A DNA stretch of 64,000 nt, taken from the NCBI GenBank assembly GCA_002104985.1, contig MCGO01000086.1, positions 1 to 64,000 on the forward strand, given 5' to 3'. The notes under the pieces were generated by a model, which made no database searches, was not told the DNA's origin, and worked only from the letters and a program-made list of their open reading frames with translations. This stretch comes from Rhizoclosmatium globosum. Lineage: Eukaryota; Chytridiomycota; Chytridiomycetes; Chytridiales; Chytriomycetaceae. The translations under genes and the position numbers were made by a program. This document shows positions 21,728 through 33,674 of the stretch, one piece after another. Every line of letters starts with the position of its first letter. Positions within the stretch are counted from its first letter, which is position 1.

Positions 21728-23038
21728 TCATCGATACGCCTTCCCCAAATACTCCAAAATGGCTTCCAAAGCCTCATTCCCACCTAACCTCGCAACCTCC
21801 TCCTTCGCCTCCACCTCCAACCGCACAAGCTCCCCCTTCACCTTCACCAAACTCTCCCGCATCTCCTTGATAGCATACCGCTTCAAATCAACATCATGCG
21901 TGCGTTGTTTCAAAATCTGGAAGATCTGGCGGGACCCAGGGTCCCGCACCGACGGCAGTGTAAGTTGCGTTTGGGTAGTGTACGTGGGTGTAAGCGACGC
22001 GTGCGTAGTTTGAATGTGTTGAACGACGGGAAACGAGAATTTCCCTTCAGTAAGGTCTTCTGCGAATCCTTTGTTGTTTGTGAATTCGTCGGAGATGAGG
22101 TTGAGGTAGTCGTCGCGGATTTGGAAGTGGATTCCGAGCATGTCGACGAGGGGGACAAAGTCTCTGAGAGGAAGGGGGGGTTATGGATTTCTAGGGAACA
22201 AGTGGGTCGGATTTACCTTGTCTCATGAACGCCGCTGCACGCTTGCATCATTCGAACGGCAAGCCGTAATAATCCACCAGTCTTATTTCGTACCATGGCC
22301 ACATACTCGCGTTCCGTAGGACATATGCAGTTATCCCTCCAATAAATCTCCATGCCTTGACCCGTGTGAAGATGAATCAGTTCATCTGCAAATATTTCCA
22401 TGATGACAGGCATTTTGAGTGAGTTTGCCTTTTTGAGGGCGAGAAAGTATCTGAGTGGGAGGTCAGTATGAGGTTTGAAGGGCCTGGATAGAGTAGATGG
22501 AAATACAACGTACACGTAGTTTCCTGAGTTGATTGCACTTGCTACACCGAATATCTTGTGCGCCACTGTACGTTGAAAGAGTCAGAGTCTGGTTAGTTGG
22601 AGGGATACTGCTGTCAAAAGTTCCACGACTCACCAGGGATCCCACGTCTCAAATCACTTCCATCTTCGACATCATCAATCCTGATAATAAGGTTACTTAA
22701 TTAAGCAGGAAACAGGGAAGTCTCATCAAATGAGGACGCACAACAAACTCGCAGTGTGGAGCATCTCAATAATCTCGCTAATCAGCTTTAGTTTGTCTTC
22801 GGGAACTTTAAGCCAGGCATCAAAGGCTTTGATTAGCTTTGTTCGAATCTCTTTGCCTCGTTGTTGAGTAAGATAGACAAACGGCTCGAGCAGGATGCGT
22901 TGCTGTCAATTACGTCTATAGGTAAGCGTTGCGTTTGAAAAGAGTAGATGTATCTACAGTTTCAAGTTCCTCTTGGGTGACGGCTGTTGAAGTTGAGGGA
23001 AGGGTGGCAACGGAGGTGGCTGCAACAGATGCATTCAT
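21728..23038 (-). CDS. BTS1: Geranylgeranyl diphosphate synthase
   Basis: Six exons (23038-22958, 22902-22742, 22680-22634, 22565-22514, 22450-22217, 22163-21728) give 336 aa in phase. The first aspartate-rich motif is in [17 protein letters not shown], and the second is [11 protein letters not shown] (a DDxxN form usual in fungal GGPP synthases). [14 protein letters not shown] and [15 protein letters not shown] are also diagnostic. The enzyme condenses isopentenyl and farnesyl diphosphate to GGPP for protein prenylation and isoprenoids. Bulky residues before the first DDxxD were not modelled, so product length is inferred from overall similarity. The start lies 128 bp from the start of the CK1 kinase on the other strand, implying a shared promoter. 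Confidence 0.93.
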
Positions 23039-23166
23039 TATTTGAATTCAAGAAACAATGGAGGAGAACTAGTTATTAGTAACCTCTGATATTAAAACCA
23101 AGTAATTAAGAAAGTTTAATATGCATTAAATAATCGATTTAATAATTCGTTCAGTCTTTCTCAGAA
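23039..23166. promoter_or_regulatory. Divergent promoter, GGPP synthase / CK1-like kinase
   Basis: Only 128 bp separate the two divergent start codons. The region is AT-rich. No specific factor site was recognised. Confidence 0.5.
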
Positions 23167-25636
23167 ATGAGCAGCAACGCACCCGCACCTGCACCGACAC
23201 GCAGCAATCTCTCAGCGGCGATCCAGGCCTCGAATTCGCCCACTTCGAATTCGGTGTCCTCGTTTCCGTTTTCAGAACAGCAACAGCAACAGCAACAACG
23301 ACCGGGACACTCGACCGTCTTATCACAACCACATCCACAACCACATCCACAACCACTCCAACAACACACTCAACAACAACACACTCAAAACAATGACTAC
23401 TTTGTCCGACTCGCCGTTTCAAAAGAGCCGCTGCGATGGACCCCAACTCAGAATTCAACTTCGAATTCAACTTCGAATTCAACGGTGATCCCTGCGAACC
23501 CTTCAAATCCCCAAAATCAACAACATCAAAACACCTTCAACCAATCAAGTCTGCCTCGATCTCGCACGGCCTCAGGAAGGGACTTTACACAGAAACAGTC
23601 AAACTTCTTTGCTTCAAATCACCCGATTCAGTCCCCTCCACCGTCAAACTGGGGTCCGCCGCCGTCCTCCCTGCCGAAACAGTACACGTCAATCAATAAC
23701 TATCAGCCGTCTTCTTCCTGGATTGCTCCTGGTTGGGGTGCCCTCGTCGAAGGGAAGAATCCTCAGCAACCCTACTCTCCCTCTCTTCCCACTCGATCGG
23801 CTGTTGGTGAGTTTATGAGTGATATCACGATTTAGCGAGGACCGGAGCCTAAGTAAGATCGTGGCTGCTGAGAGAAGGAATGCCGAACGAGTGAGCACAA
23901 ACAATTGAATCAACCAAATGAAGAACGTAAGAGGTTTGAGGAGTGGGGGAATAATCAAAAAACGGAGGAAAAGGGAGCGAAAAGAGGATATTTTGTGTGA
24001 GTGCAGTGATATGGGAGCACAGCGAACGGCCTTTCGCAAAGCGAACTTGTGTCACGACGTCACGAACGGAGGGTTGTAATGTTTTCAACAAAATAGAGGA
24101 GGAATAGTGGGTGCAAACGAATCAAACCAAAGCGGATAACAAAAAAAAATGCACAAGCTGACCACTCCAAACCATTACCACTATAATAGGTACACCTGCA
24201 CAAGAACGAAATGAATGGCCCATCCAAAATACGTACACTACAGAATGGACAACCTCAGAATGGCGAAATCCAAATGCTCCCAACCAAGATGGAACTCCAG
24301 AATGGGGTTCTCCGAAACTGAATGGTACAAATGGAGGCGATGAATGGGGCGCCATCAACTCTACAACAGCAATTGCAGCATCTTACCCAACAGTTTCTTC
24401 ACTACCAACCAACATCAATACCAAAATAATAATACAAACAACAGTCAGCCAAACAACAATGGATACCCGTCAACAAGCTACAATCCATCTCAAAATCAAA
24501 TATACCCTACATCTCCTTCTCTCCCTCACATTGAAAACCTTGCCCTGCATTCCCAAACAAACCAGCAACAACAACCTCCAGGATCGCCTCTCCCTTCAAC
24601 TCCATCGTCTCCTCCGCCACCATTTGAACTCGTTGGAAATGGGCGATGGAAAGTCACAGAGTTGATTGGTGCTGGATCATTCGGAGAAGTCTTTGGAGCC
24701 ATTGATATGGAAACTGGTTCCCACGTTGCCATCAAACGCGAAATCCGAAACAGCAGGAAGCAACAGCTACCGCACGAAGGTGTGCATGTCCCCCGTTGTT
24801 TTTTTTTCTCCTCAAAAACGACTATAATAACCCTAAATTTCATCTAGCGATGGTATACGACCTCCTCAAAAAACAAGAAGGCTTCCCCCGAATCTTTTTC
24901 TCAGGCCCAGAAGGCCCATACAACATTCTCGTCATGGAACGTCTCGGCCCCTCCCTAAAATCACTCCTCACCCTCTCCCCCTCCAAAAAATCCCACTCCG
25001 CACAATCGTCCACATAACCCCACACCTCCTCCGCCGCCTCGAACCCTCCATTCAATCGGGATCCTCTTCCGCGACATCAAACCAGACCAATTCTGCATCG
25101 GCAGATACAACACGCCCATCACCGACCGCCCGACCCCATACCTCATTGACTTTGGCCTCGCAACAGCATACAGAGATCACCAAGGCCGACACATCAAGAA
25201 CCCGAAGCCGATCAAAAACGCGCCAAAGACCGGCACAGCGCGATACGCATCCCTCAACGTACACAAGGGGAAAACGCATTCCCGACGAGACGACCTGGAG
25301 TCCCTGGCATACATGCTTATTGAATGCGTGAAGGGCCCGCTTCCATGGACGGGGATCAAAGCCGTGACGTCGACGGACGGGTGGAGGAAGATTGGGATTT
25401 GTAAAGATGATTTACCGATTGCTGAGTTGTGTGACGGGTTGCCGAAGGAGTTTGCGGGGTTGTTGGAACATGCACGGGAACTGCGGTTTGCAGATGATCC
25501 TGATTATGGGATGTTGATTCATTCGTTTGTGGATTTGATGGTGAGGTTGGATGAAGAGGGGACGGGGTTGAAGGAGGAGGGTTGGTGTGGACTGTGGAGA
25601 GTGAGGGGGACGACGGGTATGGTCCAAAGTGATTGA
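23167..25636 (+). CDS. Casein kinase 1-type protein kinase with Gln/Asn-rich N-terminus
   Basis: The N-terminus is low-complexity (polyQ, His-Pro-Gln repeats, Asn runs). An intron runs from 23807 to about 24210. The kinase domain begins WKVTELIGAGSFGEVFGAID with catalytic Lys in HVAIKREI. An intron at about 24779-24846 splits the N-lobe. The catalytic loop is FRDIKPDQFCIG, with Phe in place of the usual Tyr/His, and the DFG loop is YLIDFGLATAYRDHQ. TGTARYASLNVHKGKTHSRRDDLES is a CK1 hallmark and PLPWTGIKA follows. Apparent one-base losses lie at 24985-24990 (A6 run) and about 25043-25049; each shifts into a frame that continues the kinase. Another frame change falls in the Gln/Asn region, about 24340-24430. 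The gene may be intact if these are sequence errors. CK1 enzymes phosphorylate Ser/Thr in signalling and trafficking. Confidence 0.75.
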
Positions 25637-25810
25637 TTGCTTTTTTGAAATTTTGTTTATATTGTTGTTGTTTTTTCGAGTTTCTGCATAATGTACTGAT
25701 GCACACTAGATCATAACAGTTAATTACTCCAAATCAGCGAAATCATTAGTAAGGTACCGCGGTGTCGTTAAGAACCCTTTTGAACCCTCCCGTTTTTTCT
25801 TTTCAAAAAC

Positions 25811-28400
25811 ATGCAACCAACTCCACCAGCAACGCCGTCCGCGAGTGGCAACACGCGTTTTAAGATTGGCACATCCAAAAACGACCCACTCCGAATCGCA
25901 GTTGTCGGTCTTGGGCCCACTGGAGCCAACCACATTGTCTGTTTGATCGACAAGCTTATTGCCGCGGGCCGAACAGCCGAGATCACAGCCTACGACAACC
26001 GCATTTTAATCAACTCGGATGGATCTCTGAGATGGAGAAACGAGCAGGACAATCCGCCAAACTGGAGAAGGCAGCAGGTTTGAGCAATCTCACCTCCTTC
26101 CTAAGTTCCTCCCCTTAAACCCTCTTAAACCCTATTCAACCCTAACTGTGAACCACAGGTCATCACGCTCCAAGAAGCAAACCTCGCACTTCTGAATCCT
26201 GAAATCCAGGCTGAATTCGTCCGTCGCCAAAACGGTGGCGACAAGACCGGAACAGTTGATTGTGTCTGGCCAACCTCAAACAATGTCCCCATCGCAATCG
26301 TCGAAGACATCTACCTTGAATTTTTACAAAGACCCGAGTACCGCTCAATGATCACATTCAAAACTGACAGGTAACCACACAAGTCCGCACTCAATTCATT
26401 AAATCACCACCTAAATCTCAAAAAACCTTTGTTTATTAAAACGAAAACAATTTCAGATGGGATACCGATTCATTCGACTACGACGCTTACGACGTACTCG
26501 TTGGGGCCGACGGTTCCATGTCTGCTGTCCGTCACGCCCTCTACACCTTCTCCGCAAACGTCCAACAAGAAACAATCAGTATCGGATTCGACCACGCCCT
26601 CGGTGTAGCCTTCAACATCCCTCCACCTCACGAACCAATCAACCAATCTCTCGGTGTTCTCTTCACAGTCGCTCAAACGCGATACCTCGTGAACGACTTG
26701 AACGGACGTCAAGGGTTCCTGAATATCCGTGTTAGCGTTGATGAGTATAATATGCTTGAAAGCAATCGAGTCAATTACTCGTCTATGCCGGACGACTCGG
26801 AGTTGAAGCAGGTTGTGGAAGCAGGGTTGAAAATGTATGGGATTCCTCCAGAGTTTGTCACGACTGTTGCTAGAATTCCAATCAATATGACGTTTGCGCC
26901 ATATCGATTCCGATTCAGGGGTCAGTGTGCCGTTTGTTTGGTGGGAGATGCTGCTATGCGAGTCAACTTCTGGCCCGGAAGGTATGAGTTTTATTAAGGA
27001 CGAATTTAATCCAATATTAAAATTGTTACATGGATGACAGAGGAGCAAACAGTGGTCTTCTGGCTTCCATCGCGCTTGCAAACGTAGTCGTTGATGGGTC
27101 AAGACGTGGTCGCCAACATGAAATCATTGCTCCAGTAGCCCACTTGATTGCAAGCGACGAGGACGACAACCGCCCCCGCCACTCTTTCTTCCTTGGTTCC
27201 CACTTTGTAAAGTTTGAAAGCTTTATGGGTGGACTCATTTGCCGAGAACAAAATGGCCGTTCTCAATACATCACCGATATTCCAGTTGACGATGCCGTAC
27301 AAGTTGCTGCCGAATCCATCAAGCGTGAGGGAGGAAAGCTTACTGTTGCGCGAGTGAATGGTTTGAGGAGTACTTTCAAGGCCCGTGTCGTCGGTTTACA
27401 AGACGGGTTGATTCGTGGAATGGGATCTCAATGGGTATTCCCTTTGCAAGATCCGGCTTTGATTGGTCAAGTGGTTGACAGAATCCCCCTGAATGCCATG
27501 CGGCTGCTTGAAATGATTCCGGAATGGCCAACACGTAGTATGGCTGGTAACCGAGATGATCCATCGGAACTGCTTGCCTCTTTGTTACCAGCACCACAAC
27601 CGGCCCAACCCGCAGCTCCTACTTCGCCAGTCAATGCTTCTCCAGCAACTCAAACCGCTCCACCAGCCCAAATTTCTTCAGACAACACTTTAATTGAAGC
27701 ACTTATCCCTGCTGCTGAAGCTGACGACAGAAGAAGCCAATTCCAACTTGCCGAAGCATACTCCAAACGCAACAACACGGAAAGGGCAAATCACTGGTAC
27801 TTCAAGTCCGCCAACCAAGGCTACCCCGATGCTCAAGTCGCTCTCGGCATCCAAGTCGAGTCTCAAGACCCAGTCAAAGCCGCTCAATGGTATAGAAAAG
27901 CAGCCGACCAAGGGAACGCGGTGGCTCAGTACCGCTTGGGAATGTGTTACCGAAGCGGAGCAGGAGTGCCCCGTGACTACGTAGAAGCCTTGAGACTTTT
28001 CCGTCTATCTGCAGACCAAAAGAACGCGTTTGGAGAGTTTAGAGTAGGCTGTGCGTATGAGCATGGACAAGGTGTCGAGACAGACTTGAAGACAGCTGTC
28101 GATTGGTTCACTCTTGCTGCGGAACGAGGGAACTCCGATGCACAAGTCCGATTAGGTTTCTGTTACCAAAAGGGATTGGGCGTTCCCAAAAGCTACAAAT
28201 CGGCTTTCTTGTGGTACAGTGCGGCGGCAGCGCAGAATCATTCGTGGGGACAAAATGGGTTGGGTTATTGTTATGAGTTTGGAAGACATGTGCCTCAGGA
28301 CATGAATATGGCTATGGATTGGTATCGCAAATCTGCAAGCCATGGAAACCCAGAGGCTAAAGCCAGTTTGGATAGGTTGAAGAGCCAGAGTGGAAAATAA
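25811..28400 (+). CDS. FAD-dependent monooxygenase-like protein fused to Sel1 repeats
   Basis: Four exons (25811-26077, 26159-26370, 26457-26981, 27041-28400) give 787 aa in perfect phase. A Rossmann dinucleotide motif, IAVVGLGPTGANH, lies near residue 30, DVLVGADGSMSAVRHAL (the DG motif) near 170, and the ribityl-binding CLVGDAAMRVNFWPG with RGANSG near 320-342. These are the three fingerprints of the PHBH-type flavin monooxygenase fold, although the GD motif (VNFWPGRGAN) recalls MICAL-like enzymes. A Pro/Ala/Gln-rich linker (~residues 520-550) leads to at least five Sel1/TPR-like repeats (AANHWYFKSANQG, AAQWYRKAADQGNAVAQYRLG, ALRLFRLSADQKN and so on). Sel1 repeats usually scaffold protein complexes. 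This pairing is unusual; substrate and partner are unknown. Confidence 0.88.
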
Positions 28401-28546
28401 AGCGCGCAGAAAAGATGAGATGAACGATTTGACGTTTGAAGAATAAAGTTTTCAGTGGACCTGTTCGTAACTACTATTGCATGAATGGCAAGAGATTGTT
28501 AGGGCTAAAAAAAGAGTAAGGAAAACGTAATTTATTTCACAATATA

Positions 28547-29562
28547 TCAACGCAAGGCTTCCAGTAATCCAACCACACTTTCACAAAGTCCAATCGCACC
28601 CTGAACCTCCTTTTCCAATCCAGCGAAATTTGGAATCTTGCTCTCCAGATAAACTTCATCCAGAATTTCAATCGGCTTTCCTTTGTAAGTTCTAAGTTCC
28701 AAAGCCGTTAGCGTACAGTCCAAGATTCAAGTCGTGTCACTCACTCAATCTTGGTATTCTTAAATCGCGACATGATCTGACTCTGGATTTGCAACGGGAT
28801 TCCATTTTGATGATACGCAATCGCATAAATACTAATGGCAAGGGAGGACATTCCCGCCATATAAAACTCGACAATCAAGTCCTCAGCCAATTCAGGAGCA
28901 AAGAACTATAATGTGCCTACTTAATACACTCCATCGCAATTAAAATAGCCTCACCTTCCCATCCCCTTCGCGAATCGGAAACAGTTTCTCCTCATCAACA
29001 ACACACAGAATCTTGACGCCTTCCTGCACTATCTTTTGCACGGCCAAGAACTGATTCACAATCCACGTGCACTCGACTCCACCAGCCCCGTCGTCTTCCA
29101 TCAACATGCTCTGCATAGCTTCCACCTGTGAGACAGCAAGGTGCAAGCAATGACGGAACGATTCGAGTTGGTGCAACGGGTATATAATAGATGGCGATAG
29201 CGATACTTTGAGAGCTTGAGAGCGGTTGTAGTGGGGAAGCTTTAGGTTGAGTTCCTGTCAAAATGGTGAAAGGTAAGTGGCTGCCGAGATACCAAGTGAG
29301 CTACTAACCCCTTTCACCAGGGCACTTCCATCAAGAGTAACAACTCCTTTTACCATGTCATTGTTCGGCGCAGTAACGGCCAACGTCTGCTTCTTGTCCT
29401 TTGCAGAGACTTGCAGCGAATTCTGTTGATTGTTACCATGCGTGGCCTCACATTACAACAAGCTATTACATTTAAATGCTCAAGAATGCGCGAGAGGATA
29501 TCGGGTAGTCGGTGTCGGAGAATCCATTCGAACTCAATCTGTGCATCAGACGTTGAGAGCAT
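28547..29562 (-). CDS. ROGDI: Rogdi / RAVE subunit 2 homologue
   Basis: Five exons (29562-29470, 29422-29309, 29254-28955, 28905-28745, 28691-28547) give 270 aa in phase. Rogdi-type blocks are visible: the N-terminal EFEWILRHRLPDILSRILEH, VKGVVTLDGSALVKGELNLKLP, a helical middle (FRHCLHLAVSQVEAMQ) and FFAPELAEDLIVEFYMAG. Length is close to animal Rogdi (about 290 aa). Family knowledge: Rogdi/Rav2 works with Rav1/DMXL and Skp1 to reassemble the V-ATPase. The assignment rests on segment similarity from memory, so it is likely but not certain. The start codon is 59 bp downstream of the stop of the F-box-like gene G on the same strand. Confidence 0.75.
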
Positions 29563-29620
29563 CTTTGTTTTTGTTCTTTCTCTTCATAGTATTTACTATT
29601 TTAATTATTGTACATTATTT

Positions 29621-31596
29621 TCAAAGTTTTGGAGGAACCAGTGCTTCAAGAAGCCGGGAAAACTGTAATTTGCCAGATGCCTTTGCTCGATCCACAACCT
29701 CTTGACTTGTTCTAAATCCACTTTCCCGTAATGTCAGGAAGAATAATTCCGTGCATTCCAACTCATCTTCGCGAATATCGGATGAAACTTCTTTCTCAAG
29801 GAACCCCAAGAACGTCTTGCGAAGTGGATTTCCGTCTTTGACTGCACCAAGTATTTTCTGAACAACGAACGAATTTCCCCTTTTTGTCCGATAAAGTGCA
29901 AGAAGAGCACTCAACGTAATCGGTATCCCCCTCCAAATAATCATAAAGATATTATCGACACAGTTCATCTCCTCCAAAATCCGTCCAAAATACTCGAACT
30001 CATCATTTGAATCAAGTTTGTACTGGTTCAAAAGATAAAGGAGCATAACCGTGGATGAACGCAGCTTGGTAGCAAGGTACAGGGCCTTTTGAGTCACCAC
30101 TGCACCCAACGAAATTAACCTCTTTGCAGACGCCAATGAGATAAATCCTATCCTTTCGAGGGAACGCGAGTAGATATCGGCGGGATACACTCCAAGTTTA
30201 ATCATATGTGGCATTGTCAGAAAGAAGTACTGATCGTTCACATCTTGAGGATACGGAGCAGGTAAAGATGAACTCTTGTTGAAACTGAAATGTTGACTTG
30301 TGGCTTTTGCCCATTTGCACCTTAACTCAATTAACATTTTCACCAAATTCCAGTCTCGTAGCATATAGGCATTATGAAAAACGTTCACTCCTAGAATGCT
30401 CTCATTCAAACAATGGAGCTGCCGACACCACTTTTCAAGCAAGTATTTGACATAATCCTTTCGGCCAGTCGAAATAGCCTGTAATAGTATATTCTGACTG
30501 ATTTGCGGTCCCGAATAAATGAAAACGGCATCAGTATCAAATTCAGGACTTTTGATTGGTTCCACAGTAGTCCATCTATCAATCCGCACATAACGCCGAG
30601 GTTCAAGGAGGTTTGTTAAAGCCTTCCTAAAATATGAGGTTGGAGCAACACCAATTGCAAGAGCAGTTTCCACATGTTTGATGTTCGAAAACCCAAGCAA
30701 ATACCAGATCGAATTCGAATTGATTTCACTTAGATGGTTTGAGGAAGACTCCAGATGAAAAGATATCATTTCCTTGGCAATTGCAGGATAATTGTTCTCA
30801 ATAAAGATCGTTATGGTCCCAGGCGAGAATTCAAGAGAAGGATCCTTTTCCACAAGCATCAAAAGGTCCAAGTTTTTTGGTTCGATAGGCTGTATATACG
30901 GTGGTAAGCATGAGATGAGTTAAGGTGAAAAAACCTTACCTTGTCAGTGATCAGAAAGAGGTCGAATTCTTTAAGACGAGCGATTATACGAGACCGCGTG
31001 ACTAATGACCGATCCTCTTGCAGAATTGCACAAACTGCATATTCGGAGATTGAGAAAGTCATAAACAAATGCGAAGTGGACGTACATAAATCCAAACGAC
31101 CAACTTTGCCCAATTGCAGGATTCTTCTTCGCATATGACAACGGGGAAACAATGGATTACACGTGTAAAACAAATTAATGTTTCGAACAGCATCCGGCAT
31201 TGTGGACATTAAGAAGAAAGGGCACTGATTCCGTATAGAGTATGAAAACATTGCCCCTTTTTGAATTAAGATCTCCAAGACTCTGTAGAAGTCAGGGTCT
31301 TTGTGACCCTCTGTGGCAAAGAGTTTCTCTATTGCAAGATGCTTCCCATATCTATCCAAATAGAAATTCGCTTTCGGCGCGGGGGAGCTCCAGCAATAGT
31401 AATAAACGGACTTGTTTAGACGGGACATTCTAGCTAGCTGCTTCATACTTCCAAAACCCATGACAAATATATGGAACCATAGCTCTGGTGGAATGTAAGG
31501 TATTGGTTGTGATGTAGTGTTTTGGTTTGCTGAGGTTGGTACATCGTCTTCAAAGCTGAGCGAAAGATACTCGAAAGGACTGGGAAGATCTGACAT
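29621..31596 (-). CDS. F-box-like/helical-repeat family, copy G (intact)
   Basis: Exons 31596-31086, 31034-30940 (95 nt) and 30889-29621 give 624 aa with no break. Residues about 34-75 hold the F-box-like IPPELWFHIFVMGFGSMKQL and MSRLNKSVYYYCWSS. Exon 2 encodes FCAILQEDRSLVTRSRIIAR.. Exon 3 carries repeated helical hairpins (MLIELRCKWAKATSQ, RLISLGAVVTQKALYLATK) and ends in ESGFRTSQEVVDRAKASGKL. Paralogues in this window share this order. Function is not known; the N-terminal motif would suit SKP1 binding, and the repeats would suit substrate binding (inference). Introns begin GTACGT and GTAAGG. Confidence 0.8.
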
Positions 31597-32093
31597 TGTG
31601 GCTGAGAAGTAAGTACTCTTGTAGATTTAAAAGTTGTAATAGTGTGGTGAAGCAGTGATGTGGAATTTCGACAGAGTTCGGCATAACGCAAGCCAAGCAT
31701 ACTCAACAAGGAAACTTATCCTCATTCAAACAAACAGTTGATTACAACAATAGACACGCGTATATTTTTAAAACGACCAATTAATACTTCACAATGAGTC
31801 CATCAAAATCTGTCGAATAGCAGTTCTTTGAGAACTAAAATTGTGTATGTAACTGGTCCAAAGGAGCATGTGTGAGCTTTTGCTTTAAACGCGCTATGAA
31901 ACCGTAATTTTAATCATTGCACATTACTTTTGTTTGGCAACATGAAATAACCAGCTTCATGAACTCCAATAATCTCATTAATAGATGCGATAGTATTTTA
32001 TGTCATTTTCAGCCTCTAGAATTATGCATAAAGAAAAAATGAAGAAAAACGCGGTTAATAAACGACTTCCAAATTCCCAAATCCTCCTAACTC
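31597..32093. other. Intergenic region, no gene seen
   Basis: About 500 bp, AT-rich, between the start of copy G and the stop of the membrane-protein gene, both minus strand. No conserved open frame or RNA gene was recognised. Confidence 0.6.
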
Positions 32094-33332
32094 CTACTCC
32101 TCCAAATCCACCTCCTCCATCCTCCTCCTCCCACCTACCACCCCACCAGAACCCTCAACCCCACTCCCACCACCACCCCTCGAAACCAAACTACTCCCTC
32201 CACCTTCAGACTTCCCCGTAAAACTACCCCCACTAGGCGGCAACGGCGTCCCAACCCTTCTCCCCGCCGGCAACGTCGTCGAACTCACCAACGGCGACTT
32301 CCCCGACGACGACGGCGCCGGACTCGCAACCCTCCCCACCCCCTCCGCACCCATATTCCCCACCAACCCAACCCCAGACGAAACCGACCCCCCGCCGCCC
32401 CCAACATTCATCGACGACGTGATCGAAGAGCTCCGGTCCCGTTTTGGCGTCGTGGGTGTCGACCCGCGGCGATCCCGCCCGCGTGGAGACGACTCGCGGC
32501 TTCCAGAGGGACGCACGGGGATGACGATGAATTCGATTGATTTGTTGGATTCCTCGGATTTGCTGGAGGGTGGTTGTGTGAGCGGGTTTTGGTGGTTTAA
32601 GGTTTTCATCCAGTCTGCGGGGACGGTTTTCGGGGTGATTTCGAGGGTGGGGAGGTGGTGGTGTGGAGTGGAGGACGTGTTTTGGGGATGCGATGTTGTT
32701 GTTGTTGTGGTGGTGGTTGTTGAGTTTTGTTGGCGGGGTCGTTTGTGGCGGAATATCCAGATGGTGATCAAAAGGAGCACTGCCACACATCCGATTCCGA
32801 CAATGACGCCGATGAGGATAGGGGCACTTGTGTCTTGCCTTCTTGTAAGTTGATGCACGAGTGTCCTTGTGTTTGGTCCATGTGATCTTGAGACTGTGGA
32901 TAGTGTCTTGCATCCATCAACATCGAATCCCTCAACTGAATGAACCAATGCATCCACCAATCCTTCGACATCTTCACTCAACAAATCTCGACACTCAAGT
33001 TTCCATTCCATAACCTCTGATGCACATAGTCTTGGCACCACCCCAGTAACCCGACCATCAGTTGGTGACCAATTTCGATCTCTTCCTCGACTTGCAGCCT
33101 TATCCCGAGCCTGGCCAATACTAGATGCAGAGCAATGCATAGACTGAAGAGCTTCCAAGACAGCCAGCGAACATTGCATTGAAGGTGGTGCATGCGGACT
33201 CCTTCTGATACATGTAATTGGCTGACTCAACGGGTTGATCAATGAATCTGTAAGGACAGGCAGACCAGCATATTCAGGACCGCAGAGAGAAGATGCTGGA
33301 AGTAATGTACAATGGTTGTCGATGGGTGACAT
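32094..33332 (-). CDS. Single-pass membrane protein with Cys-containing ectodomain
   Basis: From ATG 33332 the frame encodes about 412 aa. The first ~130 residues hold scattered cysteines (NHCTLLPASSLCGPEYAGLP, CIRRSPHAPPSMQC, LECRDLL). A transmembrane helix follows (PILIGVIVGIGCVAVLLLIT, residues ~165-190), then a basic stop-transfer RHKRPRQQ. The rest is a long disordered Thr/Ser/Gly/Pro-rich cytoplasmic tail. The ectodomain is of a kind seen in fungal surface proteins with an N-terminal signal peptide. None is visible here, so a short first exon upstream is probably missing from this model. The tail is unusually G+C-rich. Role unknown; a surface sensor or adhesion role is conjecture. Confidence 0.65.
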   Translation of the reverse strand: MSPIDNHCTLLPASSLCGPEYAGLPVLTDSLINPLSQPITCIRRSPHAPPSMQCSLAVLEALQSMHCSASSIGQARDKAASRGRDRNWSPTDGRVTGVVPRLCASEVMEWKLECRDLLSEDVEGLVDALVHSVEGFDVDGCKTLSTVSRSHGPNTRTLVHQLTRRQDTSAPILIGVIVGIGCVAVLLLITIWIFRHKRPRQQNSTTTTTTTTTSHPQNTSSTPHHHLPTLEITPKTVPADWMKTLNHQNPLTQPPSSKSEESNKSIEFIVIPVRPSGSRESSPRGRDRRGSTPTTPKRDRSSSITSSMNVGGGGGSVSSGVGLVGNMGAEGVGRVASPAPSSSGKSPLVSSTTLPAGRRVGTPLPPSGGSFTGKSEGGGSSLVSRGGGGSGVEGSGGVVGGRRRMEEVDLEE

Positions 33333-33674
33333 TCTTTGATGTTGATGATCCAAATGAGGGGATTTTTGCAGGATTTTTGAGGCTTTTTGTGCACAATTGG
33401 TTTTCTTCCATCACCATGTTTGTGATCTTCAACTGAAATCTTGGTGTATTACACGTGGGATACTTCAGGTTTGTCAAATTTCAGCAATTAGTGGGTCATT
33501 GAGGACATTTTGCTCAGCGAGTGGAAGGGTACGATGGTAATACATACTGTTTTTGATACGGCATCTCTTTCTAAGTATAACGATTTTTCTCTTTTCTTCT
33601 ACCTTTCTACTTTTCTCCATTTCTTACTTTCTCTTTTTTCCTAACCAAAATCGATCACCAACCAACACCCATCA
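33333..33674. promoter_or_regulatory. Divergent spacer, membrane protein / CMC2
   Basis: About 340 bp between divergent genes, with pyrimidine-rich tracts near 33580-33650 just before the CMC2 start. It may also contain the missing first exon of the minus-strand membrane-protein gene. No specific site was recognised. Confidence 0.4.

Noticed and set aside
32419..32853. Plus-strand frame of 144 codons opposite the membrane-protein tail
   Set aside because: Complement of a Thr/Pro/Gly-rich tail; Val/Trp/Gly runs are typical of such shadows.
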